A DNA stretch of 64,000 bases from Selaginella moellendorffii (Eukaryota; Streptophyta; Lycopodiopsida; Selaginellales; Selaginellaceae): NCBI RefSeq assembly GCF_000143415.4, contig NW_003314269.1, forward strand, positions 2,072,118 to 2,136,117, written 5' to 3'. Positions 1 to 12,437 of this stretch are shown piece after piece. Position numbers and translations under genes: made by a program. Each line of letters begins with the position of its first letter. Position 1 is the stretch's first letter. The notes under the pieces were generated by a model, which saw only the letters and a program-made list of their open reading frames with translations, was not told where the DNA came from and searched no databases.

Positions 1-3000
1 CTTACGAAAAATAACTCAAAAAACACAAAGTATCATGGACTGACAAGCAAAATGCTCGCAAATGTATCACCCAAAGGAAATAACATCCAAATCTATCAAA
101 ACTAACTCAAGCAACAATCAATAGAAGAGAATGAATGCGGTAAGACCAATAAACACTCATTCCTGCCAACTATCACAAAAGCCAATCTAAATAGATCCCA
201 GCTAACAATATCAAGGAACTCAAGTTGCCTAAACAAGTGTCAGCAACATCCTATTGATGTCTCAAACCCAAGAGACCAATCTAAGGCAAACCACAAAAAA
301 CATGTGGTATTGCGAAAAGCTAAAAGTTTATCAAAGAGAATAACTAACCATCATGAAAGATCATCAATCATCCCATCAAAAGAGATATGCATAATCATTG
401 TCGAAGAAACAATCTATCAACAATAATCAAGTAAAACCTCTGATAAGGATAATCAACTATCTTAGATGATAATCAATCATCACCAATGACTACAAGATGC
501 AAAAGCCAACTTCAATATTGAAGTTAATGAGCCATAATGCCTTCCCCAACAACTTCTAACAAATGAAACAACGAGCATAAAACTCAAAGAATCAAAAGCT
601 CGAAGAAGTCTATAGCCAAGTCTTTCCTAACAATGATCACAAATCTTACATGAGCTAACTTTAATGCTAAAGAAGAAATTATGGTGCAACCCACAATATC
701 TTCCTCAACACATCCATAAGCTAAATTTCATAATGCCAAAGCTAATGAAGAGCATATCTGCATCAATCCAAAAGCTAAGCATAACGAAGCTATGCTCAAC
801 AAGTGATCACCAAACGATCCTTCATGAATCCATCTATAGCAATACGTAACTCACATCATAACAAGCACAAGAAGAATCATCAATGATCGATATATTCCAA
901 CTCAAATCCAATAAGGATTTAAACATTTCAATATCGATCACTAACTCTTCCGCTTGTAGAGTTAGCATAGTCCACAACTGAATCACTTTTCAAGGAAAAG
1001 CCAAAGCTCAACCTTTACTAAATAATCTCGTCTAGAACATAACTAACTCAAACTTGCCATTCAATTCGTTTGAACGTCAATACAGTTGCTAACTAGCAAA
1101 TGCACAAATGCCAATAACATAAAGCCATAGCCAAATCATCAACACTATCTTCATCGAGACTAGTGAACTCAATATCAATCTTATAAAAAAACATCTCATT
1201 TCACTTGAATCTCAACATCAATATTGTCAATGACAAGGCATCACTTCAATGTCATCAACACCATAACAAAGCTAAAAGAAAGCACGAGTGAATCACCACT
1301 CAAAACTCTTTAGCAACTAAGCTAACCAAAGTTGAAGATACTTTACTTAGTATCCGAGACTAATTCTTCAACAATATTCAGCCATAGATAACACTTTATC
1401 AAGGAGAGAATCACCACGTCCAAGACTCAATGAAATCCAACACTACGAACTAAATGCAACCAAATGATATCGACAGAGGTAGAGTCAATATACCAACATG
1501 GAAAACCATATAAGTCTAATGACATGATCCTCCGCAACACGATCCGGTAAAGCAAGCCCATCACTGCTGAATCATCATCAAGTGCAGCAAGTGTCACAGT
1601 CTTCGACAAAATCTACAAGCAATCACTAGTTGCAAAGTAACCAACAATCACTCTTCAACTTACCTTCTCAAGACCCAGCACTAACCCACATCATCGAGTC
1701 ATATACTTGTCTAACATGAACGTAATACCTCAGGTATGAGATAAAGGTTCATGGACAAGCATAAACTAAATGACCACTCGAATCCAACTCAACCGCGATA
1801 AGCTCACCAATGCATTTAGCCATTAGCTTTGAGCATGCCTTGAAGAGGTTAGCTACACATGATCAACACTAAGTCGAAACTTAAGTGAAGACCATGAGAT
1901 GGACTCATGTTGGCACACAACCTCCACTTAGACAAAGCTATAGTATGGGTACCAACATCTCAACCTTAAATGACTAAGTTGGACATCACTATCCTCAGCT
2001 AAGGCGCAGAGCCACCAAGACCAAGTCAAGATCAATGAGAGCTCACTACTCTCATAGAGTCTTACGAAATGCAAGGTGCAACCTGCCTCCAAACATAATG
2101 CCACAGAAGAAAGGCACAAGGGTCACCCTTCTTAGAAAAGTGCAACGGCCACTTTTCTACACCAACTCCAGACTCTATCCAACTCAATTGCCTTAGCCCC
2201 AAAAGTTAGCATCCCTTTCGGACCGCATCATACAAACTACCTACTAGGATCTAAACCAACTGAAGTCAACTCCAACCCCTTCACTAGTTTGTATTGGCTT
2301 ACGAAAACGGAATGGTTTTTGGGCAAAGTGATAACATATCAGCTATTGGAAAAGTCCAAGAAAATTTGTTGAAAGTTTTCCAACCTAGAGAAAGAATGAC
2401 TCTCAGTTTAGGAATACAAACTTTCAAGACTCAACTAACTTCTTTCTACCAACAACTTCACATGAGTTCACCTCAACACAAATTCTCGAGACCCATAGCA
2501 TGCTTAATCATCGAACATCTTTTTGCCCATACTTCCGACATTCAACACTGACATCCGTAAAATGCAAATGGAACATCTAAGGCTTGATCACGAAGACCAC
2601 ATCTTCGGATATCCACATTGCACTAACACTCTTCTTCAACCACCTTCAAGATCCAATGTGAAGCTAAAACACTAACAAGAAAAATGACATGGAAAATCAA
2701 ACTTTAAGGAAACTTCCTCATCACTTAAAATAACAATGCCACTTCCACTAACACAAGTGTTAGTAATGTCAATGCCTCAACCTCACACCTTCTTTATCCA
2801 ACAATCTACTCCAAGTGTTAATGGATCAACTAATGTTAAGCTTAAGTTGGTTCCTTGTTCCTTGAGGATTTGCCCGTTAGGTGTTGGAAAAGGGTTGTAG
2901 CATTTATTTGCTATAGCTCATAATGGACCACCATCGAGAATCTAGTCAAAGCTATTACAATGCTACTATGTGCAAGTAGACTAGCTTCTCCATCAACCAC

Positions 3001-4140
3001 TTTGGGGTTAATCATCATTTAACCAAACAACTACGTAAACACATTGCTCACTATCACATGGATATGATATGAGTATCACAATGACTTGATCATCAATTGA
3101 GCAACACCACGAGCAATGCCTATGTCATTACTTCAAAGGTTTATATGAATATTAAGTGCCAACTCAATTCAACAAAATGCAACATAAATGCCACACTCCA
3201 CTAATAGAGATTTACAACACTCAACACCACTAACTTTTGTTCACAACATGGACAAGCTCATGCTACTCTCTATCCGACCAAACTCAACACTAATCTAACA
3301 CCAAACTACTCAAGGAACAATAGCAAGGTTCCCCAGAAAAGAATTGAGCATTGCAATTCAAGTCTTCCAATAGCAAGCCTAGACTAAATGGTATAGCACT
3401 TCAACGCTATCCATCCCACAACTCACCATTTGTAAGACCATCATCTCCAACATGCATCAAGGTAGGGACTCTTGATTGCATAATGTGAACACGAGCAATG
3501 AGTTAACACCTCATTGCAAATCATTTCTTCAAGAAGAGAAAATGATTTATGTGTTTGATCCCTCGTCTCTGACGACTCTCTTTTCGGTCTCATCTTTGAC
3601 TAAACCTCAAGCTTGCGTTCGCACTGCCTTCAATCCAATCCAAGAAAAGTTTATGAGAGAGCACAGCAATGACTACTTGAACCAATAGACTAATCCCTAT
3701 AGTCTTGATTGATCCACTTATAATCATGCCTAGGAAGGATCCACTAATGCCGTGCTAAATAGCTACGAACCAGCCTATTTGCCACTCATAGCAAACCCAG
3801 GGAGGTTTGGTTTCACCCACGGTACAAGGAACAACTCATGGAACCACCGATAGGCTAATATTAATCCTACCAACTCAGAGTGTAACCTTGAGTTACTAAT
3901 GTGCCTCACTCACGAGCCCAAGCTCAAACTCGTGTGAACGGAACAACTCAATCCCTCTTGTGAGCCCAAGCCCAAGCTCACATTATCACGGTACAAAAAG
4001 GTAACAAAAACCATACCTAAGGAACGATTGTGAAGCCTTTGCACCAAAATGTGTACCCACTCGGATCATCGTTTTCATCTCTGCGTATGCAACGAGACTA
4101 GTTGCCCAATCTCATTGGATAGCACTCGCTGAGATGTATC
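1..4140 (-). mobile_element. Internal region of a large non-coding LTR retrotransposon (element A), left end outside window
   Basis: AT-rich sequence with no convincing protein. Short open frames (for example 2294-2551 and 3476-3688) show no recognisable domain. Bases about 38-1712 are closely similar to 46,703-48,390, so this is a dispersed repeat. It is bounded on the right by a primer-binding site and an LTR in minus orientation. A long internal region without gag or pol fits a LARD-type non-autonomous element, which would depend on proteins from another element. The other LTR lies before the window start. Confidence 0.65.
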
Positions 4141-4151
4141 CTCTGATACCA
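4141..4151 (-). other. Primer-binding site of element A (initiator tRNA-Met type)
   Basis: On the minus strand this reads TGGTATCAGAG, the complement of the 3' end of initiator tRNA-Met, used as minus-strand primer by many plant LTR elements. It lies two bases past the inner end of the LTR at 4154, the usual spacing. It fixes the element's orientation as minus. Confidence 0.75.
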
Positions 4152-4153
4152 AA

Positions 4154-5291
4154 TGTAGCGCACGTGGTTTTGACCTTTTATCCTATGGTGATTTACCATA
4201 GGATAACACCACGAAGCAGAACCTAAACCCTCTTTGTGCCACGTGACAGATGCCACATGTCACATGCCACGTGTCCATAGGAACCCGAGGTTTAGGGCCT
4301 TGGGCCACTGAACAAAGGAACGGTGCCAAACTCCCAAGCATGGAGCTAAGGAGTGACGGAACCAAACCATGGAGCAACTCCCAAGCATAAAGCCCAAGGA
4401 GCGAAGGGACAGGAACCCGGAGCGACTTGGAATAGTCCTGGAGCAACCAGCATCCCAATGCCAGGACCAGCACACAAAACGGAGCCAAACGGAGTCTGGC
4501 GTTATTTCGGCATACCGGTGGCCTAACGCGAGAATATGGGTACTCCACCAGCTAGCATGGAATGGAACTTGGGCTTAGACCCAAGCCGGACGCAAAACAA
4601 GGACAGGCACACAAGCAGGAGCTAAACTATGCCTCAGGTTGGTCGGCCATGCCCAACCTACCCACTATCCCTACTATACATTTGGAACCCCCCCACAGCC
4701 CCCCCCCCCCCCCCCTTGAGGAACACACGCTTTGGGCTTTCACCCTAAGCCTCCCTTAGTATCAGGAGTTAGTCTCTGGGACAAGCTCAAAATTTACTAA
4801 ATATAGAATGTCCCTAGATTGCGAATTTGGACATGGGACGAACACCATTGTGTTCGGGACAATCTCTACATTCCGTAGATATGCCAAATGAGAAAATCTG
4901 GACACTTTCCATAAATAGCATTTGGGACCGAAATGAGACTAACACAAAGGGCATGATAGCGAGGGTGTTTGGCAGACACGGTAAGCTATCATCTAGCGAT
5001 ATTGAGGGACCAATCTCAATATCATGGGGGTTCCCAACACTAGCAAGTGTAAGTCAACGAATGAGTTTCTCTAACCAGGTCAAGTATGCTTGACAAATAG
5101 CACGTAGGAATTCCGTCCTTATGCCCATCTAGTCAAGTGCACACGCGAAGACCAGTTTCTCAACTAGCTTAGGCGAAGACTGATAACGGGCCCAGCAATA
5201 CCGACCTCCTGCCATCGTGGCAGTAAGGTAAGAGTGTCCGTAAGGACTAGTCGACAGGTAACTTTCGATACCCGAAGTCACATTCGCGACA
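4154..5291 (-). repeat. 5' LTR of element A
   Basis: About 1,138 bases, starting TGTAGCGC and ending GCGACA on the plus strand, so it has the TG...CA ends of an LTR. It is adjacent to the primer-binding site. Most of it matches 48,397-49,204 and its last 112 bases match 45,922-46,034. It contains a run of C at about 4690-4716. No coding sequence is seen. Confidence 0.7.
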
Positions 5292-5299
5292 TTAACTAA

Positions 5300-5691
5300 G
5301 TACACTTGGGCTCTTTTGCATCAACACACCTCCAAAATTAATATCAAAAACATCCATACACAAAATGAAAGGTCAAATGTAGTTAGAATACACCAAAACC
5401 GGAGGAGTTGTTAATAGCTCCTTGAGATCCATGAACACCCACTCATAGTCCACAAACTAGATGAAACATGACATTGATGACTTCAGCAACGCTCGCAATA
5501 GTGTAGTGCGATCAAAAAGATAATTCATAAAATGACTGAGATACTACATCTTGCCCAAGAAGTGTTGCACATCATTCAAATATTTCAGAGTAAGGAACTT
5601 TAGAACAACCACAAATTTGTTAGGATCAACTTGCAAACCCTCATGAGAAATACAGTACCCAAAATAAATTGTGTCCTTGGACCCAAACACG
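5300..5691 (-). pseudogene. Gypsy pol fragment, 3' half of RT and connection region
   Basis: The minus strand translates, with breaks, to VFGSKDTIYFGYCISHEGLQ followed by VDPNKF and a degenerate region where gypsy elements have the 'FLG..YYRRFI' segment. This is the conserved segment that follows the RT active site. It continues the RT fragment at 6,297-6,860 after removal of the nested insertion. Confidence 0.6.
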
Positions 5692-6296
5692 TGTAAACTC
5701 TTAAGTTTAAACTTCCCAAGAGATCACCCAACTTAGTACTATTTAAACTAAGGGACATTTAACCCCAAATATCCCAAAACCCTTAACCAATTGAAAAAGA
5801 GGGTGCATTTTTTTTCATAAGCCCTTTCCCTTTGTATTTGAACCCTATGGATTGTCTCTCAAGTAGTTCTCTTTGATTACTTACAATCCACCACACTTCC
5901 CTACAAGTTCATGCCCTCGTGAACGGAAGTTGAGAGCCATAGCTATCTCAAGAGCCCCGCTCTTTTAACACCATACCTTAGGTCGAGCCCAGCAAAAGTA
6001 AACTGGACCTATCAAATGTCAATCAATATGTGGTGTGATTCTTTTATCCAATCAATAGAGTTAGACCCGAGACCCTCTATGATACCAAATGTAAAGTCCT
6101 AAATTTTGACTTCCCGAGAGGTCATCCAACTCAGTATTATTTAAACCTAAGGACACTTAACTTTAAATATCCCAAAACTTTTAACCAATTAAAAAAGGGG
6201 TGCACTCTTTTTCATAGGCCCTTTCCCTTTATATTTGAACCTCATGGATCGTCTCTCAAAGTTGTTTTCTTTGATTGCTTATAACATGCATTTTGA
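5692..6296 (-). mobile_element. Nested miniature LTR element (TRIM-like)
   Basis: Two direct repeats, 5692-5885 and 6090-6296, about 200 bases each, are clearly alike and both run TG...CA. They flank about 204 bases without coding capacity. Just inside the right repeat the minus strand reads TGGTATCATAGAG, a slightly altered initiator-Met primer-binding site. Inside the left repeat is a partly purine-rich stretch on the minus strand. This is the plan of a terminal-repeat retrotransposon in miniature. It interrupts the gypsy RT. I see no intact target-site duplication. Confidence 0.6.
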
Positions 6297-6860
6297 CCGC
6301 TTCAGCTTTAAACTAACTTCCCATAGCCGATCTAACACTTTATGAACATTTCCCATATCCCCTTCGAGTGGATTAAAACATCATTGATAAAGTTAGTAAT
6401 CACCTTCAGCATATTGCAAAGAACCTCATCCATCATCCACTGGAAAGTCACTAGAGCATTATTCAAACCAAACGGCATCACCAAGAACTCGTACAAACTA
6501 TATAGTGTATGAAAAACAATCTTAGAAATATCTTCTTTGGCTATCGGTACTTGCTAGTATCCAGAAGCAAGATCTAGCTTGGTGAACTAACAACTTCTCC
6601 TCAAACAATCCAAAAGATTAGCAGTGTGAAGAAGAGGGTACACATCTGAAATTGTCACTTCGTTTAACAAATGATAGTCAATGCAAAAAAAAAAATACTC
6701 CCATCAAGCTTCATCACAAGATGAGGTTCATATGCCCAAGGATTCCATGATTTTTAAAGAACACCTTTTTCCAACATCTTCTTGACTTTTGTACGTAAAA
6801 TCTTGATCTTTTTGGTGACCAACAACAAATAGAAACTTTGATTGAACTAGCATCCCCAAT
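6297..6860 (-). pseudogene. Gypsy reverse transcriptase fragment
   Basis: The minus strand gives readable RT motifs in order: an FCIDYHLLNE segment, FTKLDLASGY, PFGLNNALVTFQWMMDEV, and FINDVLIHSKG. The last corresponds to the YxDD active-site box, here altered to FINDV, so the enzyme would be dead even without the frameshifts and stop codons. The order and spacing are those of Ty3/gypsy RT. Confidence 0.7.
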
Positions 6861-8068
6861 TGGAATCGAATGGTATATGGCAATCTTGGCCTTAAATGAT
6901 AAGTCAAATTCAAAGAGATTGGCATACTCTTTCATAAGCTGGTCAACTGATGCAACATAAATATCATCAGAGAGATCATAAAAGGGAAGAGCGAAATAAG
7001 ATAAAAAACATAAGAGGAAGTAATGGGGAGACAAAAGTAATGGAAACAGAGGCAAGAAAAGGTAAAAGCAAAAGGATGAAAAGGTATGAAAGTGAGAGGA
7101 ATGGATAAAATATAAGGAAGTATAAGACAAAACTCAACTCGACACCACCCACAATGACTACAACTCAAGCTCAAGATTACCCACATGCACAACTAGGTCT
7201 ACTTCATCCCGTGCACATGCATATGTATAGTAGTTGCCATAAAGAATGAAAACTGGCTTTGCTACAAAATGCAAATGTAGACAGCAATGTATGACAATAG
7301 GTTGAGCAATAGAAGATAAACTCAAACCTATATCAGCTAATACAAAGTAAATAATAAAAAACCTCTTGATATAAAAATGAGCTTAGAAAGTAAACATTGG
7401 ATGAACTGGTGCCGAATGATACTCCCAAAAGAAATATGAAAGGGTTATTGACTTATTTATGCAAGATCCCTCTGTTACTCACATAACTCCTCGTTTCTCA
7501 TATGCATCTCGGTGTCTAGACCTTCCACTGCAGCAACACCAATAGGACATTGTTGATGCCAAGGTCTTCATGCAGGAAATGGAGGCCACCAATCCGAAAA
7601 ATGCTGACAACACTAATAAGTGTGAGCAACTTTATCACACGCCCAGCAACAAACATTATGGCCATGACCACATCCTTGCCCTTGTCTTTGAACTCGAGCA
7701 GCAATAACATCAACTTCCATTAAAACAAGACCATCTCCCATAGAAAGTGGAGTTGAAGGACGTGCAACAAAAAGTGGAAGAGGCAATGTCTCATAACGTT
7801 ATGCCAAGCGAAGGGCATCATCAAGGATGGCTAGAGCAAGTGTATGTATAAGGTCTATAAGATCTTGATGAAATGCTGATCACAACATTCCCAGCTTTAT
7901 CCGCTCTGACATATTTAGCTCCGCACGAAGCAAAAGGCTTCAAAAACAAATGCCAAATTGCGTTACTGACTCAAATAGCCCTTGATAAAAATGATGCAAT
8001 TGTTGGAAGGCATCATTACGATCGTCGGCATGTCTGAATGCGTGTTTAAAAATATCCAAGAAAATACT

Positions 8069-8356
8069 CTAATCCTCACAATTAGTTGCACTCAAACCAT
8101 TGTACCACTGTAGTGTTGTCCCTTTGAGACACATGAGAAACACACACAAATATTGAGCATCATCCCAAGAATGATATATAGCAATTACCGTGAAGTGATC
8201 AAACCAATAGTGCAGATCATCCTTAAGATTCCCACAAAAGAACTTTAGCCGAATGCGAGGATTGATACCAAGAGCAGGATGAGTTGTACCACATGTCATG
8301 AATGTTGCCATCAACTGAGTTTGGTTGTTCAATTGCAATCGCATAGCATTGAGCAA
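8069..8356 (-). pseudogene. Gypsy gag fragment
   Basis: A 95-codon open frame contains the signature of the plant retrotransposon gag domain: LKFFCGNLKDDLHYWFDHF, then YHSWDDAQYLCVFLM and LKGTTLQWYNGL. The family motif is 'F.G...dA..Wl...e......w.d......a...L.g.A..W'. It lies upstream, on the minus strand, of the zinc-knuckle-like piece and RT, as expected. Confidence 0.65.
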
Positions 8357-8460
8357 TTACACCAATTACTGCTCCAAAGTCATAGAAGGAGACTACTACT
8401 CTGCCATAAAGATGAATGAAAAGGAAAGAGCAAAAAAAAAAAAAAAAAAAAACTAAAAGG

Positions 8461-8849
8461 AAAGGGAGATCTAGATAATGCAAAAGTTAGATCAAAACCA
8501 AAATCCCAAATCCAAGCATTCTTTATGGACAATCAAAAATGCCTTTCATCTCCACCAATGTGAGTGCATGGAATATAGAAATGAAATATAAAATATATGC
8601 ATATTAATTAACCCTTGATTTATATATAGGAGTGAAATCAATTCAATGGCCACTACGCTAATATTAATATACGGCATCATAGCCATACATTTGGACCTCA
8701 TATATTTAATATTCTATGTAGTCATATTAAGATATACAATCAGATATTTGATTTTGTACTTTAAAATACTTAAAAATAATTAAAATAATATACTAGAACA
8801 ATCTTTAATTTATATTAATGAGGTATAAGCAAATGACCCTAAATAAAAA
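8461..8849. other. AT-rich spacer
   Basis: No gene, RNA or clear repeat boundary is visible. It follows a run of A at about 8,432-8,451. It separates the minus-strand gypsy remnant from the plus-strand copia remnant. Confidence 0.5.
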
Positions 8850-11045
8850 AGGGTGCTATATTGTGCATTCTGGGTGCACTATCTTTGGACCAGATGGTGA
8901 TCCAGTGGCTGATGGCATCTGGTATGACACTCTACTGCCTTAATACAGAATCAGTGTTTCCTTCAGCTTCCGAGAGGCAGCTTCTTGTCTTTTGTGACCC
9001 TTCACCTATCTGTCTTTGGCGCGCTCGGCTTGGGCATGTCAACAAGCAGGAACCTTATTGCTCGCCCGCAATTTTGTTGAAGGCTTCACTCTTCCCTTTG
9101 GACGACTCGGGATTTGTGACGCATGCAAACTGGGGAATTTCCTTGATGATCACAAGACGATGGTGCTTCAAGGAAATTGGATCTCATTCACAGTGACATT
9201 TGCTATCTACCAGTGGACCTTGGAGCCATTAGAGGTATTTTGTATCTTTTATTGACAATTCTACTCGTTACATTGTGGTGGTGCTTCTTGCTGAAGTGTT
9301 GACACACTTCAAAGCCTACAAGACCTGGGCACAGACTGCCATATGCAAGAAGATAAGGTATATTGCACAGATGGTGGAGGGGAATTCATCTCCAATGAAT
9401 TCCACCAGTTTCTCCAAGATGCTGGTATTCTCTATCAATACTCTACTACTTAAAGCTCTCAGAAAAATCGCGTTGCTGAAAGCGCCAACAGAACTCTTGT
9501 AGAGAGCATATGCTGTATGCTGCAACACTCTAGACTTCCTCACGCGTTTTGGGGGAGAAGCGCTCAATACAGCCGTGTATCTCTGCAACCGGCTTTATGA
9601 AGTGCCAAACTACCCATATTCCTTATGCACGCAAGAAGAAACTCGATCCCAAGAGCGAGAAATGTTTCTTCTTGGGGCACCATGACCAGATGAAGGCCTA
9701 CAGGCTTCACACCTTTGATCCTCCTCTCCCGTTAGCAACCAGTGGACTACAACACGCTCTAAACAAACGATCGAGCTCTCTATCAAAGCTCAAGAAGCAA
9801 AAGCCACGGCTCCAACTCGCACTACTCGTCGTGGTCCTTTCTACTGGGCCATGCATGCTGTGCTTGACACTCCACAATATTGAGGCAGAAGCTTGGCAGC
9901 AGGCAATGCAAGAGGAGTATGATTCACCCCAGAAGAATCAGACCTGGATACTAGTTCCTCTTCCTTCAAGTCGCAAGCTTGTTTCAGCCAAGTGGCTGTT
10001 TAAACGCAAGTAAAAAGTTGATGGCACAGTGGAACGTTACAAAGCACGCTTTGTAGCTAACGGTTTCTCTCAAGTTCATAATACCGAAACATATAGTCCA
10101 GTGGTAAAACTCACTATCATTCGTTTGCTCTTAACCTTGGCTATAGAGCTAAACCTAGAGCTTCATCAGCTCGACATGAGAACCACGTTCGTCAATAGCG
10201 ACCTCCAAGAAGATGTCTACGTCGCTCAACCTCCACGCTTTGCGTGCACTGGCCAAGAGCATCGCCTCGCATGCAGTACAACAAAATCAATTATTTCACT
10301 TGGCTTCGTGTGTAGCACAGCAGACACAAATCTCTACATATACAAGCAGGGCTGTGGCTTTCTTTCCTAGATGTTACCATACTCGCCTCCAACCAGCTTC
10401 GTCTTCTCAACCAGATCAAGAAGTCTCTCTTCTCACGACTGATCTGGGACACTACTGTTTGGGCATCGAAGTTTGTAGAGACACGCGGGATTCTGGAAGT
10501 ACATAACAGATGTCCACTCCAGATGCTCCAGCGAGATTGTCGGGAGTTTAATCTATCTGGTGGTTTCAAGATGACCTAATCTTGCTTTTCATTTCTTTGT
10601 GGGCAGACCATCCAACACCAGATTTCTGGGCAACGACTAAGTGGATCATGCGGTTGGAACTAGAAACTTATCTCTGCGATATTCCAGAGGCGAGAGCTCA
10701 ACAAGCTCCGGGTATACTGATGCAGACTGGGGAGGAGATGCTAATGACCGACATTCTACATCCAGCTACGTGTTTCTCTTCGCTGGCAAAGTGATCAACT
10801 GGTGCAGCAAGAGGCAATCAATCACAGCCATGTCCAGCACAGAGGCAGAGAACGTGGCTGCTGCTGCTGCAAAGGAGGTGATACGGCTCCAGGGACATGG
10901 GAGTGACATCGCGCTCAGTCAAGCTGTGGTGTGACAATATGTCCACGATAGCATTCACCAAGAACGCCAAGTTCCACTCAAGGACAAAACACATGGAGAT
11001 GCACTTTCACTTCGAACATCCGGGAACAGGTTCAGAAAAAGCATA
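8850..11045 (+). pseudogene. Decayed Ty1/copia polyprotein
   Basis: Copia domains appear in order on the plus strand, in shifting frames. The pre-integrase box LWRARLGHVN is at about 9,015. The integrase core follows, with GGEFISNEFHQFL near 9,378 and NTAVYLCNRL near 9,560. RT runs from about 9,950 with KLVSAKWLFKRK, a stop codon at 10,011-10,013, then ERYKARFVANGFSQ and HQLDMRTTFVNSDL. RNase H has YTDADWGGD near 10,711 and SITAMSSTEAE near 10,818. The RT after about 10,250 is internally deleted, removing the YVDD box. The order integrase then RT is diagnostic of copia. No flanking LTRs are recognised. Confidence 0.75.
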
Positions 11046-11089
11046 ATTCTCCTGGAGTTTTGCCCAACAGCCTCGATGGTGGTGGCTGG

Positions 11090-12437
11090 CTATTTCTTGG
11101 TCGTTTTCCGAGATACAAGCCGCCCTTGTCAAGGAGCATAAGGTCCGGAGACTCTATCCAGTCTCTAAGCTTTTGCAGCCCATCCTCTCCAGGAAAGGCA
11201 TTCACAACCTCGATAGTATTCACAATTCCTATACCACTGAAACAGAGAAATGTTGACGCAAGAGAAAAACTACTTGACGGATTGATATTACCTTATTCCT
11301 TGGGTATAATCACTGCCATGTAGCATGGCCATCCGTATCAACTTATCTTGATTCAAACCGAGATCAGACTCCGCATCCTATAAAAGTAAACGAGTCACAA
11401 AAATAAGTAAATGGACAGCTTAGTAAGTTTCGACGTATTTGTGGCCATTGAATATGTTTTGGTAGACACCTCCAAAAAGAAACACGTCCGAATCATCAGT
11501 AATCACACCATCGACGAGATCTTCTGCATCCATGAAGGCACATTGTGCTTCAGCTTCCATGGGTGCTACCACATACAGGATCCCAAACAGTTGGAAGTAG
11601 TTCCTACGTAATAGTTCCCATATGAAACAAGCTACCTGGCACTCGGCAAACATTTCATTTGTAACCGTCTCTGCATTACGTTCGTTTCTCTTTTTCTCTG
11701 CTCGAAGCTCCGCTTCTTCTTGTAGCAAGTTTTCCCTTTCCTCGTTGATCCGTTGCTGAGCAGCTCTGTCCTCAGCATCGAGAAACCGTTCTTCATCCTC
11801 TGTTATCGTCGTTGCCTTCCTGCTTCGATCCAAATCATGGACTCATTAGCTTGTTTTTCAATTGTGTGGTCGAGCACTGCCTTTCCTTTACGTGAGTGCT
11901 CAGATTCTTCTTTGTCCTGAACTGCGCCATGCTTCACAGAGTCTGGCTCTTGTATGGTAAGAGGCTTAAAAGCTTTCTGAAGGCCAAAGTCCACTAGCCT
12001 TCGACGGATTGCTTCTTTCAATCTGAGCGCATACTCCATGTTCAATGTTCAACGTTCCATAATTTCATAACACCAGTCGTTTTCAAAGCAGAATCTCCAA
12101 TACCGATCATCTTACACTGTTTCCGAGCATCAGGTTCACTGACTGACACCACCGCGTGACCGTCGTCTTCCCAGTCGATTTCTTCGTCCTCTTGACCACG
12201 AGCCAAAGTTTGAAACGTCTCATCAACCTCAAGGTTGCCCTCTCTCAGCAATCACGTAATTTCTTTGAAAAGAAGAAAGACTGCCAGATCCTGCTTCATC
12301 TTGAGCTTCTCTGGCGGAAGATAAGCGTGCATCACTTTCGGTGTAAGCGTCCTCCCATTCAATTTCATCCGGCTGGCTTTCCGAAACCAAGCTTGCAAAA
12401 AGCTCGTCAGGCTGGAGGCTGCCATTATCGACGAACG
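11090..12437 (-). pseudogene. Truncated duplicate of UVH3 (XPG-like endonuclease)
   Basis: This is a partial copy of the intact gene at 30,678-35,529, matching about 31,984-33,775 with introns retained, so it arose by DNA duplication rather than from mRNA. It keeps part of the acidic spacer and the internal nuclease region ([20 protein letters not shown] near 11,530). It has lost about 370 bases near 12,030, a smaller piece near 12,245, and two residues in the segment after VFLFGG. Both ends of the gene are absent. On its left it abuts the copia remnant and on its right a BRUTUS-like fragment in the same orientation. Confidence 0.85.

Larger units (their letters stand above)
5292..8460 (-). 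mobile_element. Decayed Ty3/gypsy-type LTR retrotransposon
   Basis: Reading the minus strand from about 8,460 downward gives a gag domain, a zinc-knuckle-like piece (about 7,640-7,700, with CWACDKVAHTY), the start of pol (about 6,740-6,900), reverse transcriptase (6,860-6,297), and the connection region after it (5,691-5,300). The order gag, protease region, RT is that of gypsy elements. All parts are broken by frameshifts and stops. Between about 6,900 and 7,500 little can be read. No LTRs of this element were identified. The RT is split by a nested small LTR element at 5,692-6,296. Confidence 0.7.

Noticed and set aside
2294-3688. Short open frames at 2,294-2,551 and 3,476-3,688
   Set aside because: No domain, and they lie in the non-coding interior of LTR element A; no sign of gag or pol similarity.
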